Assembly (NCBI RefSeq): GCF_000940805.1
Contig: NZ_CP007142.1
Coordinates: forward strand, 248,001 to 312,000
DNA from: Gynuella sunshinyii YC6258
GTDB taxonomy: Bacteria > Pseudomonadota > Gammaproteobacteria > Pseudomonadales > Natronospirillaceae
Direction: 5' to 3'
DNA: 64,000 nucleotides
Below, in pieces: positions 36,160-47,344 of this stretch. Each line of letters opens with the position of its first letter. The stretch's first letter is position 1. Under the pieces are notes generated by a model that did not search any database, was not told the origin of the DNA, and saw only the letters and a list, made by a program, of their open reading frames with translations. A program made the position numbers and the translations under genes.

Positions 36160-37329
36160 ATGAAATCTCTTTCCTGGTTCAGACCTATCCACTTTCGGTT
36201 TTTATTATTGACGTTGTTCCAGGGAATGGCTTCTGCCGCTGTACTGCCAATACTCAGTACACACCTATCCCTTGATTTACATATTCAGCCTATTTTCATA
36301 GGCATTTTCTTTGCGATTAATACGGTTGCGGGGATAGCCATCAGCACGTGGTTCGCCCACCACTCAGATCATCACATGAAACGAACCAGTATTCTGAGGG
36401 TGGCTGTTTTATCCACGATAATCGGAGTGATTGGTATCGGCCAAACAAGCAACTATGCAGTATTGATTGTAATGGGCATATTGTGGTCAGGAATGTCCGC
36501 AACCATTTTGCCTCAGTTGTTTGCCGGATCACGGGAAACCGTTAACAGTGAACGAATGGTATTGTTGCAGTCATTGATGAGGGCCGCGTTTGCATTCAGC
36601 TGGGTGATTACGCCCCCGCTGGCATTTCTATTACTCCCCGTTTTAGGCTTCCAAACCATGATGTGGCTGGCAGCGGGTGTTTTCGGAGTCATGTTCATAC
36701 TGATACCGGACACTGGACCAATCAAACATCACTCCCGCTCATCCACACCAGATACCCGCATTCTGACCCCGCATATCCTGGCCATTTTTGCGGTATTCAT
36801 GATTATCAATATGGCGAACAGCACTTATATTGTTTACATGCCGCTTTATCTCTTGAATGACCTCAAGATGCCGACCTTTATCCCCGGCTTGCTTATGGGT
36901 CTGGCGGCCGCCATCGAAATGCCGCTGATGATTGCCATGGGTGCACTGTCGCATCGCTGGCGATTGCTGGCACCGGTACAGGTGGCGGTGGTTGCCGGTA
37001 TTCTCTTTTATTTTGGCATGACACTGAGTGATCGCTTGAGCATGTTCCTGATACTGCAACTGCTGAATGCCACTTTGATCGGTTTGAGTGCAGGACTCGG
37101 GACATCTATCTTTCAATCATTACTGCCAAACCGCCCCGGTATGGCAGCCACATTGCTGGGAAATGCGTTCAAAACCGGTTCTTTGGCAGGTGCCACCATC
37201 GGTGCCTTGATTGCACAGTTTGGCCAGTATCGCGGGGTTTTTTTATTTTCAACACTGGGTCTCTGCCTTGCATTATTTTTAGTCTGTTGGGCAGACAGGC
37301 AAATTCGCGTAATTAATAAGCTAACTTAA
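36160..37329 (+). CDS. Sugar-efflux MFS transporter (SET family-like)
   Basis: 389 residues, 12 hydrophobic helices. Start FRPIHFRFLLLTLFQGMASAAVLPILS, the loop STWFAHHSDHHMKRTSIL and the later LPNRPGMAATLLGNAFKTGSLAG recall SetA/SetB sugar-efflux proteins. These export lactose, glucose analogues or phosphosugar-derived products. It is probably a separate unit between the AKR gene and a chemoreceptor gene. Specificity not assignable. Confidence 0.8.
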   Translation: MKSLSWFRPIHFRFLLLTLFQGMASAAVLPILSTHLSLDLHIQPIFIGIFFAINTVAGIAISTWFAHHSDHHMKRTSILRVAVLSTIIGVIGIGQTSNYAVLIVMGILWSGMSATILPQLFAGSRETVNSERMVLLQSLMRAAFAFSWVITPPLAFLLLPVLGFQTMMWLAAGVFGVMFILIPDTGPIKHHSRSSTPDTRILTPHILAIFAVFMIINMANSTYIVYMPLYLLNDLKMPTFIPGLLMGLAAAIEMPLMIAMGALSHRWRLLAPVQVAVVAGILFYFGMTLSDRLSMFLILQLLNATLIGLSAGLGTSIFQSLLPNRPGMAATLLGNAFKTGSLAGATIGALIAQFGQYRGVFLFSTLGLCLALFLVCWADRQIRVINKLT

Positions 37330-37441
37330 CCGTCAATTATCCTTGTATGATGCCGTGAAATAACGCTCAGATCATTGCCAATTTACTATTCCGGACTAAA
37401 GTTATTAATATGCCAAAAAGAATAATGACCGGACCTTTCAA

Positions 37442-39769
37442 ATGAGAATTGGTAACAAATTAACTATTGCTCTGGCAGGTTTATCCACCATCGCCGTGAT
37501 TAGTGCGGCTGCGATTATCGGCTGGAGTGCAACCGCCCGTATTGACGATGGCTTGCGTGAAGCCAGATTGCAACAAATGAACCTGTCTCAAAACGGCGCT
37601 TCGCGCATGCTCAAAAACTTCACGAAGGCCAGCACTGATCAAATATTGAGCTATGCACAAGACAGTAATGTTCTGAAGGCCATGGCCAACCTGAAGTCGA
37701 GCTTCACCTCTTATGCGCCATTAATGGCGCGTAAACAAAGTCCGGAGTTGCTCAAGGAACGCGCGGAAGATTTTTACCGAAATGCGTTCAAGAATGCTTA
37801 TAACCAGTTTAATCCCAATACCCCGCTGGACCTTAATGCCCTGATACCATCCTTTGCAGATGAAACATTTGCAGTACATGCCCAATACCTTGCCAACAAC
37901 CCCAACCCACTCAATGATAAGGAAGCAATGGACGACTCCGGCGATGGCATGTCCTATACCCGCGCGCATCTTAAGTTTCATAGCAACTTCCGCAGCTATA
38001 AGGAACGGTTCGATTATGATGATATTTATTTGATCGATCCCCAAAGTGGTTACGTTGTTTACTCTGTGGAAAAGAAAATTGATTACGGCACTTCCCTGTT
38101 CGACGGCCCTTTTAAAAACACTCCGCTGGCTCATGCGGTTACTCAGGCAACTTCCGGCAGTCCTGCTCAGGTTTATTTCGCTGATTTTGCTCCCTATCTT
38201 CCAAACCTGAATTTGCCCAGTGCGTTTATTGCGACTCAGATAGTCAATGACAAGCAAGAACTTGAAGGTATTCTGGCATTTCAACTTTCCACAAGCCATA
38301 TCAACAGTTTGGTAACGTTTGAGCACAACTGGAAAGGTGCCGGGTTGGGTAATACCGGCGAGGTGGTTATGGTCGGTCCCGACGACCTGACTCGAACTAT
38401 GCGCAGGGGTATTATCGAGAACTTCAATGATTTTATGGACACACTCTCTGAAAATGGTACCGATCCTGCAACGTTGAAGACGATGCAAGCGCGAAAGAGC
38501 AATATTGGACTGGAGAAGATCGATCTCGCCAACATCTCCGATTCTTCAGGTTCCAGCATCGTTAAGCTTCCCAACGGGCTCGAGAAACTGATCGCCTACC
38601 GCCCGATAGAATTTTTCGACCAACACTGGATGGTCATTGGGGAAATGAACAGCAAAGAGGCGTTTGGCGCAGTTGCCCAGGTCAAGTCAGACCTGATGTT
38701 TATCTCGACATTGATTGCCATCCTGGTAACCGTGATTAGCCTGATTATCGGCTTTATATTCTCAAAGATGCTGGTAAAGCCAATCAATCATACCGTTCTT
38801 ACTCTGCAGGACATTGCCAGTGGCGACGGTGACCTGACCGCGCGGCTTGATGAAAACAGACAAGACGAAATCGGCGATCTGTCACAGGCATTCAATCAGT
38901 TTGTTTCAAAGATTCACGACATTGTAGTTAACCTCCGGGAAATTGCTCACTCACTGACCCAGTCGTCCTCTGTTCTGAAAACCACCAGCTCCCAGAACCA
39001 AAAGGATATGGAAGATCAGAATCTGCAGACAGACATGGTCAGCACTTCCATTACCGAAATGGCTGCGTCTTTTCAGGAGGTTGCCGGCCATGCCGCTGAA
39101 GCGGATCATCAATCGCAGACCACATTTAATACCGGACAGCAAAGTCTGGCGGTCATGGAAAAATCAACCGCTTCTGTCAGTTCGATGGAGCAGAAAATCT
39201 CGCATGCTTCTGAGGTTATTAACACCCTTAATCAAAACAGCACATCCATCGGCAAGATCCTGGAAATGATAGGCTCCATCGCTGAGCAGACAAATTTGCT
39301 GGCTCTGAACGCAGCCATTGAGGCTGCCCGGGCAGGTGAACAGGGCCGTGGTTTTGCAGTCGTTGCCGATGAGGTGAGGACCCTCGCCGGACGCACTCAA
39401 CAGTCCACAGCAGAAATCCAAAGTGTGGTTCAGGAATTGCAAAAAGGCGCCTCCGAAGCGGTTACCGCCATCGCCAGCAGTACTGAAGAAGCCGCCACCA
39501 TGGTCGAACTGTCCGAGCAGGCTCGTCATGCCTTTGAGGAAATCATGCAATCGATGACAGGTATTCGTGACCTGAATACCAACATCGCCAGTGCAGTCGA
39601 AGAGCAAAGTTCTGTTGCCGATAGCATCAGTGGCAGTATCAGCCATATCAAATCGATCAATGATCAAGCTGTAGAAGGTGGTCATTCTGCATTGGCGGCC
39701 ATCGAAGATCTCAATAGCATGATTCTGAAACTCGAAAGCCTGGTCAAACAATTCAAAGTCACCTCCTGA
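37442..39769 (+). CDS. Methyl-accepting chemotaxis protein with large Cache-like sensor
   Basis: 775 residues. After a first helix (about 7-28), a roughly 390-residue periplasmic domain of double-Cache type follows, with [20 protein letters not shown] and [17 protein letters not shown] second membrane helix ([23 protein letters not shown]), HAMP and the signalling tip [28 protein letters not shown] complete it. The domain resembles sensors with a bound small carboxylate or sugar; ligand unknown. Convergent with the GH3 gene, and next to a sugar-use block. Confidence 0.93.
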   Translation: MRIGNKLTIALAGLSTIAVISAAAIIGWSATARIDDGLREARLQQMNLSQNGASRMLKNFTKASTDQILSYAQDSNVLKAMANLKSSFTSYAPLMARKQSPELLKERAEDFYRNAFKNAYNQFNPNTPLDLNALIPSFADETFAVHAQYLANNPNPLNDKEAMDDSGDGMSYTRAHLKFHSNFRSYKERFDYDDIYLIDPQSGYVVYSVEKKIDYGTSLFDGPFKNTPLAHAVTQATSGSPAQVYFADFAPYLPNLNLPSAFIATQIVNDKQELEGILAFQLSTSHINSLVTFEHNWKGAGLGNTGEVVMVGPDDLTRTMRRGIIENFNDFMDTLSENGTDPATLKTMQARKSNIGLEKIDLANISDSSGSSIVKLPNGLEKLIAYRPIEFFDQHWMVIGEMNSKEAFGAVAQVKSDLMFISTLIAILVTVISLIIGFIFSKMLVKPINHTVLTLQDIASGDGDLTARLDENRQDEIGDLSQAFNQFVSKIHDIVVNLREIAHSLTQSSSVLKTTSSQNQKDMEDQNLQTDMVSTSITEMAASFQEVAGHAAEADHQSQTTFNTGQQSLAVMEKSTASVSSMEQKISHASEVINTLNQNSTSIGKILEMIGSIAEQTNLLALNAAIEAARAGEQGRGFAVVADEVRTLAGRTQQSTAEIQSVVQELQKGASEAVTAIASSTEEAATMVELSEQARHAFEEIMQSMTGIRDLNTNIASAVEEQSSVADSISGSISHIKSINDQAVEGGHSALAAIEDLNSMILKLESLVKQFKVTS

Positions 39770-39778
39770 GTTCCAATC

Positions 39779-39814
39779 GGTCCGGACAATGATTTAACAT
39801 CGCCCGGACCTTTT
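39779..39814. terminator. Terminator between chemoreceptor and GH3 genes
   Basis: GGTCCGG (39779-39785) pairs with CCGGACC (39804-39810) across an 18-base loop and is followed by TTTT. Serves the chemoreceptor gene and probably the convergent glucosidase. Confidence 0.7.
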
Positions 39815-39869
39815 GTAGAAGTGTGTCTCTAATGTCCGGAAATAAAAATCATCCATAGAGACGACAACA

Positions 39870-42059
39870 TTACTCAAGCCCCAACTTATCTTTCAAAGAT
39901 TCGCATTGTTGCTCAGTCAATCCCATCATCGGCATGAACTTTTTAAGCAGCGTCATGGGAAAACCCAATGTCAAAGCATAAAAAGAGTGATCCTTAGTGA
40001 ATCCTACCTGAGCAAATGCGTCTTCTAATATCGGACGGGTCCGGTCATCCCGCAACCAGTCCTCCACCGTATCATTGAGGGTTGGTATTTGGCGGCATTC
40101 AATGTCGGATTCCAGTTCAATCCACAAGGATTCATGTATGTCCCGTGAAGAAGAACCAACCCTTATTTCAAAGCGTCCACTTTCTTCTGCAAACCGCTGA
40201 AGATGCGTGACAAAGTAGGCAAATGCCTGTTCATCGAGAGCAATCGACACACGTTGAGTTTCTCCCGGCTGCAACATAACTTTGGCGAAACCTTTGAGCT
40301 CCTGATCCGGACGCCGTAGCGTACTGTGCTCATCATGGATATAAACCTGAACAACTTCCGCACCAGCCATATCACCGATGTTGGTCACATTCACCGCCAC
40401 TTCCCGGCAGGATGCATCATATGATAAATCGCTATAGGCAAAGGAGGTATAACTCAGTCCATAACCAAACGGATATTGCACCGGCAGCTTTTTGGTATCG
40501 TAGTAACGATATCCGGTAAATATGCCTTCATTATAGATCGTGTCGGCCTTATTGCCCGGGAAGCTTTCATAAGTTGGATTATGTTCCAGACGAACAGGAA
40601 ATGTTTCTGACAGTTTTCCGGATGGTGAGACCTCTCCGAACAACAGTCTCGCCAGGGCTTCACCGCCCCCCTCACCTGGTAGCCAGGCATGCATCAACGA
40701 AGGCGCGTAATCTTCAATCTGGCGGGTTTCCAAGGCCGAACCGGCATACATTACTACAACCACATTCGAGTTGGTTTGATACACTGCTTTAATCAATTCA
40801 ACATGAGCCTCCGGAAGACGCATATTTGACCGATCGAAGCCTTCACTCTCCAATGCGTCAGTGGTGCCTGTCAGCAACACGACCTGATCAACTCGTTTCG
40901 CCAGCGCGACGGCTTCCCGAAGCATCTCATCAGTCATTTCCAATTCTTCATATCCCATGGCCCAACTGACTTCTGCACGACTGCAGAACGCTTCAAAGGC
41001 GTTCGACAGGTGCCTGGGGTTCATGTGGGAACTACCACCGCCCTGGAAGCGGGGATGTTTGGCAAACTGTCCAATCAAACCAATAGAGCGGCTTTTGTCC
41101 AGCGGTAAATTACCGCTGTTTTTAAGTAATACAGCACTGTCACAGGCCACTTCAATGGCCAGTTCGTGGTGGCGTTCAAAATCAACCTGTACATCGCGCT
41201 TATGAGTCACGGATTTGTGAATCAACTCCAATACTTTCAGTACCCGGCTATCCAGAACCACTTCACTCATATCACCATTGTCCAGAGCATCGAGCAGCTG
41301 CTGATCCCGGTCTGCCGGCCCGGGCATCTCCAAATCAAGCCCGTGTTGATGACAGGCCACTTTGTCCCCTACAGCCCCCCAATCTGACATCACCAAACCA
41401 TCGAACCCCAGCTGGTCACGCAAAATATCCTGCAATAGATGTGAGTTTTGACAGGCAAATTGCCCATTTACACTGTTATATGCCCCCATGACTGTCCAGG
41501 GCCTTGATTCGCGTATTGCTTTGGCGAATGGAGCAATGTACATCTCCTGCAACGTGCGCTCGTCAATTACCGAGTTGATCAGAAAACGCCTGGTTTCCTG
41601 CTCATTTCCGGCAAAATGTTTTAAACAGGCTCCAACACCCTGCGATTGGACTCCTTCGACGAAATTAGAAGCCATAGCCCCTGTCAAATAGGGATCTTCG
41701 GAAAAATACTCAAAATTCCGGCCACCTAATGGACTGCGTTTTCCATTAACACCGGGCCCCAACAATACCGAAACCCCCAACTGCTGACATTCTTTGGCAA
41801 TGGCACCGGCCAACTCTTTGATCAGACCAACATTCCAGGTAGCAGCCATGGCTGCTTCAACCGGAAAAACGGTGGCATCCACACTGTCGAACACATCATG
41901 GCTTTGTGCCAGCCGAACCCCATGAGGGCCATCAGTCAAGGTAATGGAAGGAATCCCCAAACGCTCTACGCCGTGTAGATGCCATGCATCCAGACCGCAC
42001 AGCAACTGAACTTTTTCTTCTCGATTTAATTGTTTAAGTATCGTTACAGGATCGAACAT
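39870..42059 (-). CDS. Glycoside hydrolase family 3, probable beta-glucosidase
   Basis: 729 residues without signal peptide, so cytosolic. The GH3 N-terminal barrel has LTDGPHGVR, KHFAGNEQE (147-155) and the nucleophile D226 in GLVMSDWGAV. The C-terminal sandwich carries the acid/base candidate in ALESEGFDRSNMRLP, followed by a fibronectin-III-like domain (about 560-640). About 80 further residues are helical and not part of the usual GH3 core. It likely releases glucose or a related sugar from imported beta-linked oligosaccharides. Divergent from a TetR gene with palindromes between, and next to a ChvE-type importer. Confidence 0.92.
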   Translation of the reverse strand: MFDPVTILKQLNREEKVQLLCGLDAWHLHGVERLGIPSITLTDGPHGVRLAQSHDVFDSVDATVFPVEAAMAATWNVGLIKELAGAIAKECQQLGVSVLLGPGVNGKRSPLGGRNFEYFSEDPYLTGAMASNFVEGVQSQGVGACLKHFAGNEQETRRFLINSVIDERTLQEMYIAPFAKAIRESRPWTVMGAYNSVNGQFACQNSHLLQDILRDQLGFDGLVMSDWGAVGDKVACHQHGLDLEMPGPADRDQQLLDALDNGDMSEVVLDSRVLKVLELIHKSVTHKRDVQVDFERHHELAIEVACDSAVLLKNSGNLPLDKSRSIGLIGQFAKHPRFQGGGSSHMNPRHLSNAFEAFCSRAEVSWAMGYEELEMTDEMLREAVALAKRVDQVVLLTGTTDALESEGFDRSNMRLPEAHVELIKAVYQTNSNVVVVMYAGSALETRQIEDYAPSLMHAWLPGEGGGEALARLLFGEVSPSGKLSETFPVRLEHNPTYESFPGNKADTIYNEGIFTGYRYYDTKKLPVQYPFGYGLSYTSFAYSDLSYDASCREVAVNVTNIGDMAGAEVVQVYIHDEHSTLRRPDQELKGFAKVMLQPGETQRVSIALDEQAFAYFVTHLQRFAEESGRFEIRVGSSSRDIHESLWIELESDIECRQIPTLNDTVEDWLRDDRTRPILEDAFAQVGFTKDHSFYALTLGFPMTLLKKFMPMMGLTEQQCESLKDKLGLE

Positions 42060-42071
42060 AGAGACTTCCTC

Positions 42072-42084
42072 AGGTACAGTACCT
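42072..42084. promoter_or_regulatory. Palindrome beside the GH3 ribosome-binding site
   Basis: AGGTAC-A-GTACCT, a perfect 13-bp dyad 13 bases before the GH3 ATG and next to its ribosome site. It is a candidate operator for the adjacent TetR protein. Confidence 0.45.
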
Positions 42085-42104
42085 TGACCGTGCTATTGAA
42101 ATTA

Positions 42105-42128
42105 AAATTTACTCACCAAGTGTAATTT
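42105..42128. promoter_or_regulatory. Second dyad in the GH3-tetR gap
   Basis: AAATTTACT (42105-42113) and AGTGTAATTT (42119-42128) are imperfect inverted arms spaced 5 bases apart, in the middle of the 110-base divergent region. An alternative TetR-type operator overlapping the probable promoters. Confidence 0.35.
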
Positions 42129-42169
42129 ATAATATTAATGGTTTTGAAACAGAAAAAAAGAAGCAACTG

Positions 42170-42814
42170 ATGGATTTTTTTCCGAAACAATACAAACATG
42201 AAAGCCGCACACGCCGTCAACGGCGAAACTTTCTATTGCAAACCGCCTTCAAGCTGTTTATTACCAACGGCCTGAACAACACCTCCATGCTGAACATTGC
42301 CCAGGAAGCCGGGGTCGAACGGCGCACGCTCTACAACTACTATCCACACAGGGATTTGCTGGCAATGGACATACTAGTGGTACTGGTTGGCGACTTTCAC
42401 CAGTCACTCAGTACTGACATCGCCAACGCCGAGGGCTCCGTTGCCGAGCTGCGGAGTTATCTGAATCACTTCATCGACACGCTGCTTTGTCGCCCGGAAA
42501 TCGTTGATTACTTTTCTCAATTCGATCTCTCATTCCGGGATTACGACAACTCCGAATACGAACAGCTGATGGTTGAACTATCGTATTCCGACCCGTTGAT
42601 TCAGTTAATTTCGAAAGGTGTCGAAAATGGCTATTTGACGGTACCTTCCACCGACATCGCCACTGTCGCCAAGACCATCAGCAACGCCATTATGGGACTG
42701 GCACAAAGGATATTGATTCGACCACAGGTCTATCAGCGGGAACAAAACTATCAGGCCGAGAGTATCCGGCTAATGGTGGACATCGTCATCGGAGGGATTA
42801 TTACCCGAGCATAA
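42170..42814 (+). CDS. TetR-family regulator
   Basis: 214 residues. N-terminal helix-turn-helix (about 20-65): LQTAFKLFITNGLNNTSMLNIAQEAGVERRTLYNYY, as in TetR/AcrR proteins. The C-terminal helical domain has no recognised ligand motif. Divergent from the GH3 gene with two palindromes in the gap, so it probably represses GH3 and itself. Its stop is 4 bases before a terminator that serves the opposing sugar importer operon. Confidence 0.87.
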   Translation: MDFFPKQYKHESRTRRQRRNFLLQTAFKLFITNGLNNTSMLNIAQEAGVERRTLYNYYPHRDLLAMDILVVLVGDFHQSLSTDIANAEGSVAELRSYLNHFIDTLLCRPEIVDYFSQFDLSFRDYDNSEYEQLMVELSYSDPLIQLISKGVENGYLTVPSTDIATVAKTISNAIMGLAQRILIRPQVYQREQNYQAESIRLMVDIVIGGIITRA

Positions 42815-42817
42815 AAA

Positions 42818-42834
42818 GGCCCGCTATGCGGGCC
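42818..42834 (-). terminator. Terminator of the sugar importer operon
   Basis: GGCCCGC-TAT-GCGGGCC; read leftward it is followed by TTTTTATG, so it terminates the minus-strand transporter operon. The end of the plus-strand TetR gene lies directly beside it. Confidence 0.8.
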
Positions 42835-42892
42835 CTGAATTCACCCGGCGATCCTGTTTGATAACCGGGGTAATAATATTGGCAGAAACTGA

Positions 42893-44095
42893 TCAGCCGG
42901 CTTTTTTCTTGTTGTATATATCGAAAATAACCGCACCCAGCAGTACCAAACCTTTGATAACCTGTTGCCAGTCAATACCAATACCGAGAATGGACATGCC
43001 GTTGTTCATCACACCCATGATCAGTGCTCCGATCACGGCGCCAATAATCCGGCCGACACCACCCGTTGTGGATGCCCCGCCAATAAACACCGCCGCTATC
43101 ACGTCCAACTCGAACGCCGCACCGGCTTTTGGTGTTGCAGAGTTCAGACGCGCGGCAAACACCATACCCGCCAGCGCTGCCAAAACCCCCATATTGACGA
43201 AGGTCCAGAAGGTCAGTCGTTTGGTATTGATACCTGACAGCATGGCTGCTTTTTCATTACCACCCAACGCATAAATACGACGACCGGCAGTGGTACGATT
43301 GGTGAAGAAATTGTATGCGGAGATCAATATTGCCATAACAATAAGGACATTTGGGAAACCCTTATAAGTCGACAACAGATAAGTCAGGTATATAATTGCT
43401 CCACCAATCAACAGATTGCGGACAATGAAGAAGTTCATCGGTTCACTGATAACACCGTGCTCTTGCTGCTTCTGACGGGATCTGACATTCAGAATAATCA
43501 TCAACAATGCCACGGCCACTCCCAGCACCATTGAAGTCGTATGGAAACGACCGTCAGACAGGAAGTTAGGAATAAAACCGGAACTTATTTTCTGGAAAGC
43601 AGTGGGAAATGGTCCGACAGACTGACCACTGAGCAAAGCCAGCGTCAATCCACGAAATACCAACATACCTGCCAATGTCACGATGAATGCAGGTATCCGG
43701 TAATATGCGACCCAATAGCCCTGAGCAGCGCCAATCAGGCCACCCACGAACAGACAGACCAGAATAGTAACGAAGTAGTTAATCTCGTAATTCACGATCA
43801 TGACAGCCGCCAGCGCGCCGATAAAGCCAACGACCGACCCGACCGACAAATCAATATGACCGGCCACGATGACCAACAGCATGCCCAGAGCCATAATGAT
43901 GACATAGCTGTTCTGCAGGAACAGGTTGGTTAAATTCAGCGGCTTAAGCAGTACGCCATCCGTCACAACCTGAAAGAAACCAATAATAACGACGAGTGCA
44001 ATCAACATTCCGTATTCACGGATATTGCTCTTCATGAACCTCGCGGCAGACACCTTTTCCACTGGTACTGCTTCTGTAGATGTTTGTGTGGACAT
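42893..44095 (-). CDS. gguB: Multiple-monosaccharide ABC importer permease
   Basis: 400 residues, about ten hydrophobic helices, of the RbsC/XylH/GguB permease group. Key phrases: LVIVAGHIDLSVGSVVGFIGALAAV, VFRGLTLALLSG, IYALGGNEKAAMLSGIN and AAVFIGGASTTGGVGRIIGAVIGALIMGVMNNGMS. Works with the tandem ATPase 5 bases upstream and the ChvE-like binding protein to import pentoses or hexoses such as galactose, arabinose, xylose or glucose. The name gguB (also mmsB) follows the Agrobacterium ChvE system. Confidence 0.9.
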   Translation of the reverse strand: MSTQTSTEAVPVEKVSAARFMKSNIREYGMLIALVVIIGFFQVVTDGVLLKPLNLTNLFLQNSYVIIMALGMLLVIVAGHIDLSVGSVVGFIGALAAVMIVNYEINYFVTILVCLFVGGLIGAAQGYWVAYYRIPAFIVTLAGMLVFRGLTLALLSGQSVGPFPTAFQKISSGFIPNFLSDGRFHTTSMVLGVAVALLMIILNVRSRQKQQEHGVISEPMNFFIVRNLLIGGAIIYLTYLLSTYKGFPNVLIVMAILISAYNFFTNRTTAGRRIYALGGNEKAAMLSGINTKRLTFWTFVNMGVLAALAGMVFAARLNSATPKAGAAFELDVIAAVFIGGASTTGGVGRIIGAVIGALIMGVMNNGMSILGIGIDWQQVIKGLVLLGAVIFDIYNKKKAG

Positions 44096-44100
44096 TCTTG

Positions 44101-45627
44101 TTATCTCCCAGATTGGATGATCATAGTCATTATAGCTTCCTGAGAGGCATTCTCTTTGGATAGCTCGCCAACTATTTCACCTTCATTCATCACATAAATT
44201 CGATCGCTGATACCTAACAGTTCCGGCATTTCTGAAGAGATCACAATGAGCCCTTTGCCCTGCGCGGCCAGTTCATTGATGATGCCGTAGATTTCATACT
44301 TGGCACCCACATCAATTCCCCGGGTAGGTTCATCCAAAATCAAAATCTCCGGCGTGGTAAACAACCATTTTGACAGTACAACCTTTTGCTGATTACCACC
44401 GGAAAGATTGCCGGTTTTCTGAAAGACATCCGGACTTTTAATATTCATCCGAGCCCGAAAATCATTGGCCACCGCCAGCTCTTTGTTGTCATCGACAACC
44501 GCATGACTGGACACACCCTCCATGTTGGCCATTGAAATATTGCGCTTAATATCTTCCATTAATACCAGGCCATAAGTTTTCCGATCTTCTGTCGCGTAGG
44601 CCAGACCGTTTTTTACGGCTTTGCTGATATTGCTGAGATCCACCGGCTTACCGTGCAGTAATACTTCACCGGATATTTTCTGGCCATATGAACGGCCAAA
44701 AATGCTCATTGCCAGTTCAGTACGACCAGCACCCATCAGGCCGGCAATACCAACCACCTCTCCAGCCTTGACATGAAAGCTCACATCTTTGATCAGGTGA
44801 CGGTCAGCATGCAGCTGGTGATATACATTCCAGTCCTTGACTTCAAAAATGGTGTCACCAATATTCGGAGTACGGGGTGGAAAACGATCTGACAGGTCTC
44901 GACCAACCATGTCAGCAATAATTTTATCCTCACTGATATCCTGTGTAGTGCAGTCCAGGGTACTGACTGAGGTGCCGTCTCGAATAACCGTAATCGTATC
45001 TGCCACTTTACGAATTTCATTCAGCTTGTGGGAGATCAGGATCGATGTAATTCCCTGCTTCTTGAACTCCAATAACAGTTCCAGCAGAGCATCGCTGTCT
45101 TTTTCATTAAGACTGGCTGTGGGTTCATCAAGAATCAGAAGTTTTACGTCTTTCGACAGTGCTTTGGCAATTTCAACCAACTGTTGTTTACCAACGCCGA
45201 TATTCGTTACCAGTGTTTCGGGGGACTCAGATAAACCAACTTTTTGCAGATAGGTTTTGGCTTTGGCAAATGAGTGAGGCCAGTTGATGACACCTCTTTT
45301 TGCCTGTTCATTACCTAAAAATATATTTTCCGCAATGGAAAGTAGGGGAACTAATGCTAATTCTTGATGAATGATGATAATGCCCAGCTTTTCGCTGTCA
45401 GCAATGGTTTTGAAAGAACGAACCTGATTCTGAAACAGAATTTCACCAGTATAGCTGCCATGAGGGTAAACGCCGCTCAACACCTTCATGAGGGTTGATT
45501 TACCTGCGCCATTCTCACCAACTAAGGCATGAATTTCCCCATCCTTCACTTTAACCGTGACATCATCAAGCGCCTTAACACCAGGAAACAACTTGGTAAT
45601 ATTGCGCATTTCAAGGATGGTATCCAT
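44101..45627 (-). CDS. gguA: Multiple-monosaccharide ABC importer ATPase
   Basis: 508 residues with two fused ABC domains, as in sugar-type CUT2 ATPases. The first has Walker [13 protein letters not shown] and Walker [12 protein letters not shown]. The second, from about residue 260, has the degenerate [10 protein letters not shown] Walker A and the signature LSGGNQQKV with [11 protein letters not shown]. Related to MmsA/GguA. Lies between chvE and gguB; a strong hairpin separates it from chvE, typical of lower ATPase than binding-protein expression. Confidence 0.93.
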   Translation of the reverse strand: MDTILEMRNITKLFPGVKALDDVTVKVKDGEIHALVGENGAGKSTLMKVLSGVYPHGSYTGEILFQNQVRSFKTIADSEKLGIIIIHQELALVPLLSIAENIFLGNEQAKRGVINWPHSFAKAKTYLQKVGLSESPETLVTNIGVGKQQLVEIAKALSKDVKLLILDEPTASLNEKDSDALLELLLEFKKQGITSILISHKLNEIRKVADTITVIRDGTSVSTLDCTTQDISEDKIIADMVGRDLSDRFPPRTPNIGDTIFEVKDWNVYHQLHADRHLIKDVSFHVKAGEVVGIAGLMGAGRTELAMSIFGRSYGQKISGEVLLHGKPVDLSNISKAVKNGLAYATEDRKTYGLVLMEDIKRNISMANMEGVSSHAVVDDNKELAVANDFRARMNIKSPDVFQKTGNLSGGNQQKVVLSKWLFTTPEILILDEPTRGIDVGAKYEIYGIINELAAQGKGLIVISSEMPELLGISDRIYVMNEGEIVGELSKENASQEAIMTMIIQSGR

Positions 45628-45698
45628 TGAGTAACCTCTCTTTGGCGGACGCCAAATACTAAATCAATGTATTGATAATCAAATGAAAGCCAACCAGA

Positions 45699-45723
45699 TC
45701 CCGATGCCTTTTTGGCATCGGGA
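45699..45723 (-). promoter_or_regulatory. Hairpin between chvE and gguA
   Basis: TCCCGATGCC-TTTTT-GGCATCGGGA: a perfect 10-bp stem with a 5-base loop, 10 bases after the chvE stop. Read leftward it is followed by TCTGG, not a T-run. A probable mRNA-stabilising or partial-terminator element that keeps the binding protein in excess. Confidence 0.65.
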
Positions 45724-45733
45724 CCGTTATGCA

Positions 45734-46795
45734 TTACATAACCTGATCTTTAGTGTAATAACCACTACCGATCAGTATTTCTTCCCAATTGGATTTATCA
45801 ACACTAACGGGTTTCAACAGATAAGAAGGTACAACTTTTACACCATTATCATAAGTTTTGGTGTCATTAATTTCCGGAGTACCACCTTTTAATAATGCGT
45901 CAACCATGCCAACAGTTACCCTGGCAAGTTCACGGGTATCTTTGAAAATAGTAGAGGTCTGTTCATTAGCCAGAATGGATTTAACAGAACGAACTTCTGC
46001 ATCCTGACCTGTGATCACAGGCATCGGCAAATCCTTACTACCGTATCCAACACCTTTCAGAGAGGAAATAATACCGATGGAAATACCATCGTATGGAGAC
46101 AGAACAGCATCAACGCGGGCATCTGTATAGTAGGCACTCAACAGGTTATCCATACGAGCCTGGGCAGTTGCACCATCCCAGCGAAGTGTGGAAACTTTGT
46201 CCATTCCCATTTGTCCGCTTTTTACAACCAGTTTGCCACTGTCAATGTATGGCTGCAGAACAGACATTGCGCCGTTATAGAAGAAGTAAGCGTTGTTATC
46301 ATCGGGAGAACCGCCAAACAATTCGACATTAAAAGGTCCTTTACCGTTCTTCAGGCCCAGCGTTTTTTCAATATAGCTGGCTTGCAGAACACCGACCTGG
46401 AAGTTATCGAATGTCGCATAGTAGTCAACATTTCCTGAGTCACGAATCAATCGGTCATATGCAATCACTTTGATATCCATGTCCGCAGCCTGCTGCAACA
46501 CATCAGACAATGTAGTGCCATCGATTGAGGCGATGACCAGGACATCTACACCTTTCACAATCATGTTTTCGATTTGTGACAGCTGGGTAGGGATATCATC
46601 TTCTGCATATTGCAGATCTGTTTTGTATCCAGCTGCTTCAAATTGCTTAACCATGCTTTCGCCATCGGAGATCCAGCGCGCAGAAGACTTGGTTGGCATT
46701 GAGATACCGACCTTATCTTTAGCAAACGCGGCACCAGGTAGAGCAACGAGCAAGGACATAGCCGCTGCAGCGGCAAGAGATTTCAAACTTGTCAT
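45734..46795 (-). CDS. chvE: ChvE-like periplasmic sugar-binding protein
   Basis: 353 residues, with signal peptide [20 protein letters not shown] to about AFA-KD and GGGAGA-like ribosome site upstream. The mature start [20 protein letters not shown] and the later [36 protein letters not shown] are hallmarks of ChvE/MmsE proteins, which bind arabinose, galactose, glucose and acidic sugars. In Agrobacterium ChvE also feeds a sensor and chemoreceptor; a Cache chemoreceptor lies 6 kb away here, but no link is shown. Confidence 0.92.
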   Translation of the reverse strand: MTSLKSLAAAAAMSLLVALPGAAFAKDKVGISMPTKSSARWISDGESMVKQFEAAGYKTDLQYAEDDIPTQLSQIENMIVKGVDVLVIASIDGTTLSDVLQQAADMDIKVIAYDRLIRDSGNVDYYATFDNFQVGVLQASYIEKTLGLKNGKGPFNVELFGGSPDDNNAYFFYNGAMSVLQPYIDSGKLVVKSGQMGMDKVSTLRWDGATAQARMDNLLSAYYTDARVDAVLSPYDGISIGIISSLKGVGYGSKDLPMPVITGQDAEVRSVKSILANEQTSTIFKDTRELARVTVGMVDALLKGGTPEINDTKTYDNGVKVVPSYLLKPVSVDKSNWEEILIGSGYYTKDQVM

Positions 46796-47344
46796 TTACA
46801 TTCTCCCAAGGCTAAACATCCAAATTACTCCTCAAGGGAATCTGGGGATGCCTTAATAGTTGTTTTTTTAAAGGAAAACTTTTCTTTTTCAGTTTCAGGA
46901 AGGTCTTTCGATTTTAATTTTATCAACCCCCCACAACCAACAGTGTACATAGAGAATTAAAATAAAAATCTACTAGTTTATCAATGCAGCAATTTCATCC
47001 ATGTATGTAGCCCAAAAAGTTAATCCTCTATGTCAGACTTTGTAATATTCTGACATAAAGATAGATATATATAACAATAATGCTATTTTATAAGAACTTT
47101 TTTCCTTGAAAACGTTCTTAAACAAAATAGTTATATTATCCATGACCAAGCTCAATGTCTTGTTCTGCAAGACATACTAGCAGGCAGTTGATTTTGTCGC
47201 TGAGACAGTGAAACCAAGGCAAAAATTATCAGAAAAGCGCTATTTATAAATCATAAATGAGCACCTTAAGATAATTTTTAACACCGCATTCGCTACATAA
47301 GTAGAAAATCAACAACCTGCCATGAGCCGCTGTTTGAGCATGGT
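46796..47344. promoter_or_regulatory. Divergent control region, chvE and AraC gene
   Basis: An AT-rich 549-base gap. TATGTCAGA (47029-47037) and TCTGACATA (47049-47057) are perfect 9-base arms with an 11-base spacer. TGAAAACGTTCTTA (47107-47120) resembles a LacI-family operator (TGAAAACG half perfect). Either could control chvE, the AraC gene or both. No small gene seen. Confidence 0.5.
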
